DNA from: Microvirga arsenatis
GTDB taxonomy: Bacteria; Pseudomonadota; Alphaproteobacteria; Rhizobiales; Beijerinckiaceae
Direction: 5' to 3'
Assembly (NCBI RefSeq): GCF_009910705.1
Contig: NZ_JAAAXJ010000007.1
Location: 1-64,000, forward strand
DNA length: 64,000 bases
The notes beneath the pieces were generated by a model. The model had not been told where the DNA came from, did not search any database, and saw nothing but the letters and a program-made list of their open reading frames with translations. How positions within the stretch are numbered: the first letter of the stretch is position 1; the number at the start of each line of letters is the position of its first letter. The position numbers and the translations under genes are program-made. Shown in pieces: positions 1 through 8,199 of this stretch.

Positions 1-1583
1 GGGGCGGCATCGCGATCCGCCGTGCGGCGGCGCGGGCGCTCCTCGCCCCCGGCTGCATCGCCGCGGCCGCGGCGCGGGGCGGGAGCCTCCTCCGCCTCCG
101 GCACGCGCACGAGGCGCTCCACCACGACCTTGCGGCCTTCCGCCGAGGCGATGGCGCCCACGCGCTCGCGCGGGCGCTCCGCCTTGGCGGCGCGCTCCTC
201 CCGCGGGTCCGCGCCCCGGCGGGGAACCTTCTTGCGCGGGGCCACCTCGTCTTCGCCGGCGCGCCAGACGCTGCGCTTGGGTTCGAGGCGGGAGGGGCGC
301 TTCTTGGGCTCCTCCTCGTCATGGCCGTGGCGCTCGCCGTCGCGGGCGCGGAACGGCCGCTCGTCGTCGTCGCGACGGCGGCGCGGGCGCTCGTCGTCCC
401 GGCCCCGGGCGGAGCGGGCGGGGCGCTCGTCACGCTCCGGGCGTTCCTTCTTCAAGGAGCCGAACGGGGCGATGGGCTCGCGCACCGGGCTCTCGAAATC
501 GACGCCGGCTTCGGCCGCGAGTGCCGCGCCGAGCTGGTCCTTGAGCACCTTGGTCTTCACCTCTTCCACAAGGCCGACCTCGAGGTCGCCGAGCTGGAAG
601 GGGCCGAAGGACATGCGGATCAGGCGGTTCACCCGCATGCCGAGATGCTCAAGGATGCGCTTGATCTCGCGGTTCTTGCCCTCGCGCAGGCCCATCGTGA
701 TCCACACATTGTCGCCCTGCACCCGGTCGAGGCGGGCCTCGATGGGGCCGTAGTCGATGCCGTCGATGGAGATGCCGTCGCGCAGCCGGTCGAGGTCCGC
801 CTGGGTGATCTCGCCATGGGCGCGCACCTTGTAGCGGCGCAGCCAGCCGGTGTCGGGATGGGCGACGACGCGGGCGAGCCCCCCGTCGTTGGTGAGCAGC
901 AGGAGCCCTTCCGTGTTGATGTCGAGCCGGCCGACCGCCACCACGCGCGGCAGGTCCTCGGGCAGGTTCTCGAACACCGTCGGGCGGCCCTCCGGGTCGC
1001 GGGCGGTGGTCACGAGGCCGCGCGGCTTGTGGTAGAGCCACAGGCGCGTGCGCTCCTTGGCGGGCAGGGGCTCCCCGTCCACGGTGATGGTATCGGCGGC
1101 GGTCACGTTGACCGCGGGGCTCTCCAGCACCTTGCCGTTGAGGGTCACGCGGCCCTCCGCGATCATCGCCTCCGCATCGCGGCGGGAGGCGATGCCGGCG
1201 CGGGCGATCACCTTGGCGATGCGGTCCTCGGCGGGCTCCACGGGCTCCACCGGGGCTTCCGGGCGCTCCTCGCGGGTGCGGCGGGGCCGGTCCTCGGCGG
1301 CGCGGTCGAAGCGGCGCGGGCGCTCGTCGCCGGTGCGGCCGCGGAAGGGGCGGTCGCCCTCGTCGCGGCGGGCACGGAGGGGCTTCTTGTCGCCATCGCG
1401 GCTGCGGAAGGGCTTGTCCCCCGCGGGCCGCGGCTTGCGCGGGTGTTCGTCCTCGCCCCGGGCGCGGGAGGAGCGGTCGCCGCCGTCGCGGGATTTGCGG
1501 AAGGGCCTGTCGCCGGAGGTGCGGCTGCGGTCGGAGCGTCCGGACGAACGGCCCCTGCGATGATTGTCGTTGCTGTCGGTCAT
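1..1583 (-). CDS. rluB: rRNA pseudouridine synthase, RluB/RsuA family (partial)
   Basis: The frame starts at the ATG at 1583 and stays open to the left edge of the window, so the C-terminus is missing. The protein should isomerise a uridine in 23S (or 16S) rRNA. About 110 N-terminal residues are Arg/Asp/Gly-rich low complexity. An S4 RNA-binding domain follows (roughly residues 113-160, core RAGIASRRDAEAMI). The catalytic domain carries the family motif GRLDINTEG near residue 216, with the catalytic Asp in GRLD. A second Arg-rich tail begins near residue 370 and runs off the window. The core length fits RluB; the charged tails are typical of Hyphomicrobiales homologues. It is divergent from tadA with 52 bases between them. 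RluB is the best family guess, but the exact target uridine cannot be read from the sequence. Confidence 0.88.
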   Translation of the reverse strand, partial: MTDSNDNHRRGRSSGRSDRSRTSGDRPFRKSRDGGDRSSRARGEDEHPRKPRPAGDKPFRSRDGDKKPLRARRDEGDRPFRGRTGDERPRRFDRAAEDRPRRTREERPEAPVEPVEPAEDRIAKVIARAGIASRRDAEAMIAEGRVTLNGKVLESPAVNVTAADTITVDGEPLPAKERTRLWLYHKPRGLVTTARDPEGRPTVFENLPEDLPRVVAVGRLDINTEGLLLLTNDGGLARVVAHPDTGWLRRYKVRAHGEITQADLDRLRDGISIDGIDYGPIEARLDRVQGDNVWITMGLREGKNREIKRILEHLGMRVNRLIRMSFGPFQLGDLEVGLVEEVKTKVLKDQLGAALAAEAGVDFESPVREPIAPFGSLKKERPERDERPARSARGRDDERPRRRRDDDERPFRARDGERHGHDEEEPKKRPSRLEPKRSVWRAGEDEVAPRKKVPRRGADPREERAAKAERPRERVGAIASAEGRKVVVERLVRVPEAEEAPAPRRGRGDAAGGEERPRRRTADRDAA

Positions 1584-1635
1584 GGGAGCCTGATAGCAGA
1601 GGAGGGCTGCAGAAGCGAGGGCCAAGGATACGCGC

Positions 1636-2115
1636 TTGACCGACAACGCCGATCACAGGCCGCCCGATCCGGACGGGGCGGATCCCATGAGCGTGGCCTT
1701 CGCGGAGGCCCGCGCCGCCGCGGCGCGGGGGGAGGTGCCGGTGGGGGCTGCCGTCGTCAGGGACGGGCGCATCGTCGCCTCGGCCGGCAACCGCCCGCGG
1801 GAGCTGCGCGATCCTTCCGCCCATGCCGAGATGCTCGCCATCCGCCAAGCCTGCGAAGCTCTCGACGACGAGCGGCTCCCCGGCTGCGATCTCTACGTGA
1901 CCCTCGAACCCTGCACCATGTGCGCGGCGGCGATCTCCTTCGCCCGCATCCGCCGGGTCTATTACGCGGCCTACGATCCGAAGGGCGGCGCCGTCGACAA
2001 CGGCGTCCGCTTCTTCGACCAGCCCACCTGCCACCATGCGCCCGAGGCCTATGGCGGCATCCGCGAGAGCGAGGCGGCGGCCCTCCTGCGCGCCTTCTTC
2101 GAGGAACGGCGCTAG
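1636..2115 (+). CDS. tadA: tRNA-specific adenosine deaminase TadA
   Basis: TadA converts A34 to inosine in the anticodon of tRNA-Arg(ACG) so that it can read CGC and CGA codons. The zinc-site motifs are intact: HAE at residues 63-65 (the Glu is the proton shuttle) and PCTMC at 92-96. The conserved C-terminal region ending in FFEERR is present. I chose the TTG start at 1636 because AAGGA lies seven bases upstream; an in-frame ATG at 1687 would give a 142-residue protein that begins nearer to other TadA proteins. The gene is divergent from the pseudouridine synthase, so two RNA-modification genes share one intergenic region. Confidence 0.93.
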   Translation: MTDNADHRPPDPDGADPMSVAFAEARAAAARGEVPVGAAVVRDGRIVASAGNRPRELRDPSAHAEMLAIRQACEALDDERLPGCDLYVTLEPCTMCAAAISFARIRRVYYAAYDPKGGAVDNGVRFFDQPTCHHAPEAYGGIRESEAAALLRAFFEERR

Positions 2116-2130
2116 GGCGGGCCCGCCGCT

Positions 2131-3855
2131 CTAGATCACGTAGAAGCTCTCCCAGATGATCTTCGTGCCGGGTTTCACGGTCGCGAACTCGACGGCTTTG
2201 TACTTGGATCCCGAGCCGTCGGCGTCGTAGGAGAGCACGCCCTTCTTCTTGCTGTAGATGATGTAGTCGTCCTTGTCCTTGGCCTTTTCCGAGGCGAAGT
2301 ACGACTTCTTGAGCAGGGCCGGGCTCTTCTCCGAGCCCTTCTTGCCGAGCTTCGTGAACACCTTGTTGTCCAGCCAGATCTCGTCGTTGATCCAATGAAA
2401 GTCGAGGATCTTGTCCTTGTTCGTGCTCTTGTTCGGCTTGGTGTCGAAGATGAACTCGTTGAAGCCGACCCCGCTCGACAGGACGTCATTCCCTAATCCG
2501 CCCCGGATTCTGTCGTTGCCAAAGCTGCCGAAAATGGTGTCGTCGCCAGCACCGCCGCTGAGCGTATCGTTGCCATCGCGGCCATTGATGGTTTCCGACG
2601 CTGCGGTTCCCACGTATCGATCATTGCCAAGCGTGCCGGTCCACGTGTTGTCGGAGGGCGGCGGGGGCGGAGGAGGCGGGGGAGGAGGCGGCTCGCCGGT
2701 ACCTCCGGGCGTGATCACGGTCGTGACGTCCATTCCTTCGCGGCCGATCACCTCGACGATGTATTGCGGCGAGCCGCTCTCGCCGTTGCTCTGCCAGCTC
2801 ACCGCATAGTCGTCGCCCGAGAGAGCAGTGATCGAAGGGTCCCATTGATCGCCGGCTGTCACCGTGCCGACGAGTGTTGTATCGAGGACGGTACCGTTGC
2901 CGCTCACGGCAGCAGTATAGAGGTTCTCGTTCCCGCTCGTCTCGACCACGAATGCGAGCGCGAAGCCGCCATCGGCAAGTTGCTTGACGACGGGAGTGCC
3001 TTCGAGGGTGCCAGAGGGCTTCGCGAAGGTGAAAGGATTTCCAAGGCTCGCACCCGTGCTGTCGATGATCTGAGCCCGGATGACCCGGCCTTGTCCCTCC
3101 ACATCCTCCCAGACGACGACGAACCGGTCATTGCCGAGAGCACCGATGCCCGGATTGATCCCTCCGGTTGCTCCAGGGACGTCGTCGATCGCGTGGGGTT
3201 CCCATTCGCCGTTCTCCCGAAGAATGAGGACGCCCACATTGACCCCTCCGCCCCCTTGAGCCAGGACCGAGGCTGCAGCGACGTAGGTTCCGTTCCTCAA
3301 GACCGTCGTCGCGTTGCTCCCATCGTTTGCGAAGCCTTCGACCGCGACATGGTAATCGGTTTTCCATCCTGCTCCGTCAGGACTGAGGGAATGGGCGATC
3401 AGGCCCGTGTAGGTCTGGCCTTGAACGGTGGCCGATCCTCTGTAGAGCAGGGTGAACCCGCCACCGTCGAGTGCATGAAGCTGCGGGGCCTCCTCGGAGT
3501 CGACATCGGGGCTGAGTTCCAGTAGCCCGCCGGAAGGAGCGAAGCCCGTATTCAGCACCTTGCCGACAACGGAGGCTCCCGTGCCGTCGCTCTTGACCCA
3601 CGCCACGATGGTCCGGCCATCGGCCAGGGTCTCGACGGCGATGTCCCTGTAGATCGCGCTGGCAACGGAGTCGATCAGGAAATGGTTGCCTGCCGCCGTG
3701 CCGTCAGCGTTGAAGACCTTGCCATAGACGTAGGCCCGTCCGCTCTGGTCGAAGTCCGTCCAGACCGACAGGAAGCGGCCATCGGCGTAGCGGGTGAGGG
3801 CGCCGCTGGTTCCGGTGGACCTCAGATTGATGAAACTAGCTACTCCCTCGGCCAT
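2131..3855 (-). CDS. RTX-type calcium-binding secreted protein (tail module copy 1)
   Basis: The protein has about 574 residues. The first 385 have no family I recognise; they are rich in Gly, Thr and Asp and contain recurring short segments of the form DG.F.V.W, suggesting a beta-rich repeat fold. A run of about twelve prolines (near residues 388-402) links to four or five GGxGxDxx nonapeptides (such as GGAGDDTIFG) that bind calcium in RTX proteins. The last 105 residues are a module (IxDF...D.I.L...F...YDADGSG...AVEFA) that also ends two other proteins in this window. No signal peptide is seen, as expected for type I secretion, but no secretion genes are nearby. The start is the ATG at 3855, preceded by AAGGGGG; an upstream TTG at 3915 is less likely. 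Confidence 0.85.
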   Translation of the reverse strand: MAEGVASFINLRSTGTSGALTRYADGRFLSVWTDFDQSGRAYVYGKVFNADGTAAGNHFLIDSVASAIYRDIAVETLADGRTIVAWVKSDGTGASVVGKVLNTGFAPSGGLLELSPDVDSEEAPQLHALDGGGFTLLYRGSATVQGQTYTGLIAHSLSPDGAGWKTDYHVAVEGFANDGSNATTVLRNGTYVAAASVLAQGGGGVNVGVLILRENGEWEPHAIDDVPGATGGINPGIGALGNDRFVVVWEDVEGQGRVIRAQIIDSTGASLGNPFTFAKPSGTLEGTPVVKQLADGGFALAFVVETSGNENLYTAAVSGNGTVLDTTLVGTVTAGDQWDPSITALSGDDYAVSWQSNGESGSPQYIVEVIGREGMDVTTVITPGGTGEPPPPPPPPPPPPSDNTWTGTLGNDRYVGTAASETINGRDGNDTLSGGAGDDTIFGSFGNDRIRGGLGNDVLSSGVGFNEFIFDTKPNKSTNKDKILDFHWINDEIWLDNKVFTKLGKKGSEKSPALLKKSYFASEKAKDKDDYIIYSKKKGVLSYDADGSGSKYKAVEFATVKPGTKIIWESFYVI

Positions 3856-4010
3856 GAGCGCCCCCTTGATTGATACGTAATCACGTGTCGTACGCTTCCT
3901 GTTTAGCTGTCGCAAGGGAAAAAGCTGTGTGATGGCGCACGAGGTGCGGTTCTGTTCCGGGCGCGATTGGGCGTTGTAGGTAAAAAATCATATCGTCTGC
4001 TGGCAGAGGG

Positions 4011-4042
4011 CACTAAAAAAGCCCGGAGCGATGCTCCGGGCT
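4011..4042 (-). terminator. Rho-independent terminator of the DUF2382 gene
   Basis: A perfect 10-base stem (AGCCCGGAGC / GCTCCGGGCT, 4020-4029 and 4033-4042) with a GAT loop is followed, on the minus strand, by six T. It lies 26 bases after the stop codon of the leftward gene ending at 4068. Confidence 0.9.
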
Positions 4043-4067
4043 CTGTCCTGAAGCCTGGAAACGGGCT

Positions 4068-5012
4068 TCAGCGCTTGTCGTCCGTGGTGCCGGTGCGGGA
4101 GACGGTGTTGCCGCGCTCGTCCTCGACCTCGACCTCGGTGCGGCGCACCGTGTCGGAGACCGTCTCGGTGCGCTGGTCGGCCTCCTTGCGCACGACCACC
4201 TCCTCGACGACCCGGGCCTCCTTGGAGACCACCGCTTCCTCGGCGCGCTCCTCCATCTCGACGGTGCGCTCGCGGAACAGGTCGCCGTTGTCGACGGAGC
4301 CGGCCCGCATGGAGCCTTCCACCGGGCGCCGCTCCACGGCGACGCGCTCTTCGGTCAGCGTCACCTGCTCCTGAACCGGACGCTCGGTCACGTGCGAGCG
4401 GATGCGCACGCGGCCGTGGCTCACCTCGCGCTTGCCGACATGCAGCTCCTCCTCCGTAACGGGGATCACCTCGTCGCCTTGGCCCGTGCTGCGGCCCTGG
4501 GCATGGAGGCGGTCGCCTTCGAGGCCGCTGCGGTCACGCATGCCGCCGCCGCTCAGGTCGCCCGCGCCGAGCATGCCGGCCGATGTGGTGGCAGCACCCG
4601 TGCCGAGCTCGCCCGTGTCCGAACCGTAGCCGCTCCAGCCTTCCGAGCGCCACGAATCCTGCCGCTCGTCGAGATCGAGGACGTCGTCATCGTCGAGGAT
4701 GTCGACGACACGGTCGACCTCGTCTTCGTCGCAGCGCACGGCCACGAGCGTGTGGCCGCGGCGCACGCCTTCCGCATAGGCGCGGGCATCGTCGTGCGGC
4801 ACGCCGTTGGAGATCAGGTAATGCTCGACACGATCATGATGCGAGCCGCTCGAGCTCTCGTCGAAGCTGCTGGTGCCGTCCCAGAAACGGTTGTTGCCCG
4901 AGTTGCTGAACAGGCAGATGCTTCCACGGGAAATGCCCGACTGCTCCAGCTCGCGCACGATTGCGGAAGCCTGGGATTCGCTGCCGAAGAGGCAGGTGAC
5001 GGTTTTGGCCAT
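4068..5012 (-). CDS. DUF2382 (YsnF/AvaK-type) stress protein with YflT-like N-terminus
   Basis: This is a 314-residue cytoplasmic protein. Residues 1-110 resemble the general-stress YflT/GsmA-type domain (start MAKTVTCLFGSE, then an alpha/beta pattern ending in an acidic stretch of D). A Gly/Ser-rich linker (about 120-180) leads to a DUF2382 domain (about 182-310): EEELHVGKREV, then alternating charged beta strands with repeated V.E.V..RK. DUF2382 proteins are usually linked to stress in bacteria, but no biochemical role is established. A shorter DUF2382 gene lies just upstream on the same strand and may be a paralogue in the same unit. The start ATG at 5012 has GGAG ten bases upstream. Confidence 0.82.
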   Translation of the reverse strand: MAKTVTCLFGSESQASAIVRELEQSGISRGSICLFSNSGNNRFWDGTSSFDESSSGSHHDRVEHYLISNGVPHDDARAYAEGVRRGHTLVAVRCDEDEVDRVVDILDDDDVLDLDERQDSWRSEGWSGYGSDTGELGTGAATTSAGMLGAGDLSGGGMRDRSGLEGDRLHAQGRSTGQGDEVIPVTEEELHVGKREVSHGRVRIRSHVTERPVQEQVTLTEERVAVERRPVEGSMRAGSVDNGDLFRERTVEMEERAEEAVVSKEARVVEEVVVRKEADQRTETVSDTVRRTEVEVEDERGNTVSRTGTTDDKR

Positions 5013-5177
5013 TGCGCATGTTCTCCAAAGTTTGCCGATGAGGTGACGCGAAGCTGCTCAGCATTGCGCATTCAGGAAAGCTTGGCCTGACACTGCAATA
5101 TCGCCGCAACGGAGCACTGACCTACCAATAGCGGTTCGGCGACTTCGTTCCCTTGCCCAGGCTGCAACGGCGCGATT

Positions 5178-5615
5178 TCACGGCTTGGCGGCTGCATCGT
5201 CCTCGTCGGCGGGAATGCGCTCGACGATCGCGCGCTGCTTGCGAAGCTCGACCGGCACCTCGACGGTTTCCTGCGTCATGCGCTTGCGCACATGCAGCTC
5301 CTCCTTCAGCACCAGCCGCTTCTCCACGACGAGCACTTCCTCGAGCACGGGAATGATCGTCACATCGCCTTCTGTGCGGATGTCGGGCGCGTGATCGACG
5401 ATCCTGTCGACGGGAACGCGCGTGACCTCCACCGTCTCGCCGTCGAGCGTGGCTTTCGCGAGCTCGGTTCGGGAATCGACGGCAGTGCTGATCCGCACCT
5501 TGCCCTTGGTCGCGACACGCTTGTCGAGGCGCAGCTCCTCCTCCGCAAGCGGAATGATCTCACTCTCGGAGGACGAGCCTTGCAGCGGCGGCTGCTCGGG
5601 GTTGTGCTTTGTCAT
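5178..5615 (-). CDS. DUF2382 domain protein (short form)
   Basis: This protein of about 145 residues is essentially one DUF2382 domain. It begins after a short polar stretch with EEELRLDKRV, continues with RVPVDRIV and VLEEVLVVEKRLVLKEELHVRK, and ends with a charged tail. That pattern, alternating basic and acidic residues on short beta strands, matches the C-terminal half of the gene at 4068-5012, so the two probably arose by duplication. The ATG at 5615 was preferred over a TTG at 5672, which would add 19 residues rich in Arg and Ala. Function is unknown; a stress role is inferred from the family. Confidence 0.75.
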   Translation of the reverse strand: MTKHNPEQPPLQGSSSESEIIPLAEEELRLDKRVATKGKVRISTAVDSRTELAKATLDGETVEVTRVPVDRIVDHAPDIRTEGDVTIIPVLEEVLVVEKRLVLKEELHVRKRMTQETVEVPVELRKQRAIVERIPADEDDAAAKP

Positions 5616-5681
5616 GGAAAGGGATCCCGTGTGCAGCGGTGAACGTGCCGCCCGCGCGACGGGTTCCTGCAAGGGAGCCTG

Positions 5682-6590
5682 TCAGCTCAGCAGAAACGAC
5701 CTGAGCGCCTCCAGGGTGGCGCCTGGGTTCTCCTCGGCCACGAAGTGCCCGGAGGTGACGCCGATGCCGTGCACCTTCGGGGCGAAGCTGCGGCGCCAGA
5801 TATCGAGCGGCTTCTGCTCATGCCCCATGGCGCCGCCGACGAGATAGAAGTCGCTCCAGATCAGGTAGGTGGGGCACTGGATCGTCCTGCCTGCGGCAAG
5901 GTCGGCCTCGTCCGCCTCGATATCCTGGGTGGCGCCGGCGCGGTAATCCTCGCAGAAGGCATGGATGCGCGAAGGCTCGTTGCAGCTCTGCCAGTAGGCG
6001 TGCAGCGCGCGGTGGTCGAAGGCGCTCAGATCGCCAGCCGCGGACCATTTGCGCATGAGCCCCTCGAAATAGGGGATCGGATCGCGTCCGATCTCCTCCT
6101 CCGGCTTGGGATAGGCTTGGGAGAGATAGCCCCAATGCGCTTCCGGGATCGCGCCCGCCCGCATCTGCTCCCAAACGTGATAGGTCGGCAGGATGTCCAG
6201 GAGCGCGAGGCGCTCCACGCGGCCGGGATGGTCGAGGGCGAGCCGATAGCCGACGCGCGCGCCGCGATCGTGCCCGGCAACGGCGAAATGCACATGGCCC
6301 AAGGCTTCCATCACCTGGATCACGTCGCGGCCCATGGCGCGCTTGGAATAGGTCTCGTGCTTCGCATCGCCTTTCGGCGCGGTGGACCAGCCATACCCGC
6401 GCAGGTCCATGCAGACCACCCGGTGCGTCTCGGCGAGAGCAGGCGCCAGGTGGTGCCACATGGCATGGGTCTGAGGAAAGCCGTGCAGCAGCACCAGCGG
6501 CCTTCCGCTGCCCTTGCTGCGCGCGAAGATGCGCCCGACCTCCGTGTCGATCCAGTGGCTTTCGAAACCGGGAAAGAGATCGTCGCTCAT
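5682..6590 (-). CDS. Alpha/beta hydrolase of the haloacetate dehalogenase type
   Basis: This 302-residue cytoplasmic enzyme probably hydrolyses a carbon-halogen bond in a haloacetate. The nucleophile sits in HDRGAR (Asp108), the acid in LDILPTY (Asp132) and the His in SGHF (His282). Residues that bind the carboxylate and the halide in the characterised fluoroacetate dehalogenase of Rhodopseudomonas palustris all have counterparts here: Arg109 and Arg112, the pair His152-Trp153, and Tyr216. The N-terminal block LFPGFESHWIDTEVGRIFAR is also close to that enzyme. An epoxide hydrolase is the main alternative, but it would normally lack the His-Trp pair. The gene stands alone between the DUF2382 pair and purD. 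Confidence 0.82.
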   Translation of the reverse strand: MSDDLFPGFESHWIDTEVGRIFARSKGSGRPLVLLHGFPQTHAMWHHLAPALAETHRVVCMDLRGYGWSTAPKGDAKHETYSKRAMGRDVIQVMEALGHVHFAVAGHDRGARVGYRLALDHPGRVERLALLDILPTYHVWEQMRAGAIPEAHWGYLSQAYPKPEEEIGRDPIPYFEGLMRKWSAAGDLSAFDHRALHAYWQSCNEPSRIHAFCEDYRAGATQDIEADEADLAAGRTIQCPTYLIWSDFYLVGGAMGHEQKPLDIWRRSFAPKVHGIGVTSGHFVAEENPGATLEALRSFLLS

Positions 6591-6736
6591 GGACAGCCAC
6601 TCAGCGTTGTGAAAGGGCCTCGGAGGAAGCTAGAGCGCACAGCGCCAAAGTGGACGCGGCGGCCCTGGAAAAAGAGGCGCAACCCGAACGAGAGAAAACT
6701 TACCTAGCGTCATCCGTCAATAGGGGTAGACGGATG

Positions 6737-8014
6737 TCAGGCCCGCTCGCGCTCCACCGCACGCCAGCCGATGTCGCGACGGCAGAAGCCTTCGGGCCAG
6801 TCGATCCTGTCCACGGCGTCGTAAGCCCGCCTCTGGGCCTCGGTGATGGTGGAGCCAAGCGCGGTCACGTTGAGCACCCGCCCGCCATGGGCGAGGATCC
6901 GGTCTCCATCCTGCTTCGTGCCGGCATGGAAGACGATCACGTCGTTGAGCGCCTCGGCCTGGGCGAGGCCCCTGATCTCGGAGCCCTTCTCGACCGCGCC
7001 CGGATAGCCCTTGGCCGCCATCACGACGGTGAGCGCCGCAGCATCCGACCATTGCAGGGAGACCCCGTCGAGAGCGCCGTCGCAGGCGGCGAGCAGCGCC
7101 GCCACGAGGTCGGATCTCAGGCGCGGCAGCAGCACCTGGGTTTCCGGATCGCCGAGGCGGGCATTGTATTCGATGAGCTGCGGCCCGGCCTTCGTGAGCA
7201 TCAGCCCCGCATAGAGAATGCCCGTATAGGGCATGCCGCGCGCCTTCATGCCGGCGAGCGTCGGCTCGATGATCTCCCGCATGACGCGCGCCTGCAGCTC
7301 CGGCGTCAGCACGGCGGCGGGGGAATAGGCCCCCATGCCGCCGGTATTGGGACCCTCGTCGCCGTCGAACACGCGCTTGTGGTCCTGGGCCGTGCCGAAG
7401 GGAATCGCGCGGGTGCCGTCGCAGAGCGCGAAGAAGCTCGCCTCCTCGCCTTCGAGAAAGGCCTCGATCACCACCTCCGCCCCGGCAGCGCCGAGGCCGC
7501 CGCCGATCATCATGTCGATGGCGGCCTCCGCCTCCTCGAACGACAGGGCGACCACCACGCCCTTGCCGGCAGCCAAGCCATCCGCCTTCACCACGATCGG
7601 CGCGCCGTAACTGCGCACATAGGCCTTCGCGGCTTCAGCATCGGTGAAGCGCCGGTAGGCGGCGGTGGGGATGCCGAACTCGGCGCACAGATCCTTGGTG
7701 AAGGCCTTGGACCCTTCGAGTTGGGCGGCAGCCCTGCTCGGTCCGAAGGCCTTGATGCCGGCGCCCTTCAGGTCGTCCACGAGGCCGGCGACGAGGGGCG
7801 CCTCCGGCCCGACCACCACGAAGCCGATGCCCATCACCCGGCAGAAATCGATCACCGCCCGGTGGTCGGCGACGTCGAGGGCCACATTGGTGCCGTACTG
7901 CGCCGTGCCGGGATTGCCCGGGGCGATCAGCAGCTTGCTGCAGAGGGGGCTCGCCGAGAGGCTGCGGGCGAGGGCATGTTCCCGTCCGCCGGAACCGATG
8001 AGAAGGATGTTCAT
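6737..8014 (-). CDS. purD: Phosphoribosylamine--glycine ligase (GAR synthetase)
   Basis: PurD joins 5-phosphoribosylamine and glycine with ATP, the second step of purine synthesis. The 425 residues are the usual length. The N-terminal PreATP-grasp start [14 protein letters not shown] is followed by the ATP-grasp domain ([14 protein letters not shown] near residues 142-155) and the metal-binding region [12 protein letters not shown] near 285. The C-terminal domain has the family's HAGT segment. It is divergent from xseA, with 185 bases between the starts that must hold both promoters. The gene is alone in its unit, as is common for purD in this order. Confidence 0.97.
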   Translation of the reverse strand: MNILLIGSGGREHALARSLSASPLCSKLLIAPGNPGTAQYGTNVALDVADHRAVIDFCRVMGIGFVVVGPEAPLVAGLVDDLKGAGIKAFGPSRAAAQLEGSKAFTKDLCAEFGIPTAAYRRFTDAEAAKAYVRSYGAPIVVKADGLAAGKGVVVALSFEEAEAAIDMMIGGGLGAAGAEVVIEAFLEGEEASFFALCDGTRAIPFGTAQDHKRVFDGDEGPNTGGMGAYSPAAVLTPELQARVMREIIEPTLAGMKARGMPYTGILYAGLMLTKAGPQLIEYNARLGDPETQVLLPRLRSDLVAALLAACDGALDGVSLQWSDAAALTVVMAAKGYPGAVEKGSEIRGLAQAEALNDVIVFHAGTKQDGDRILAHGGRVLNVTALGSTITEAQRRAYDAVDRIDWPEGFCRRDIGWRAVERERA

Positions 8015-8199
8015 GGCAAGGCCTCCCTGATGACGTTTGGGCTCTTAGCGGCTCTGAGGCCGCTCGCCTACCCGGAAACGTCGCCGTCGCGGTCCGATCG
8101 AAGGGCGCGGCGAAATGCACAGGGGATAGCGTGCCGTTCTCGCTCCCTGTTGCGTCCATGCCCTTGGCAGACCCCTGTGGGAGGAACTAGGTTCACCCC

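Noticed and set aside
321..2159. Long plus-strand frame of 612 codons
   Set aside because: It is the complement of the pseudouridine synthase and overlaps tadA; the translation is Ala/Gly/Val-rich and matches nothing.
5145..5172. GGAAC upstream of the DUF2382 genes as an EcfG general-stress promoter
   Set aside because: The required CGTT box at 16-17 bases is missing.
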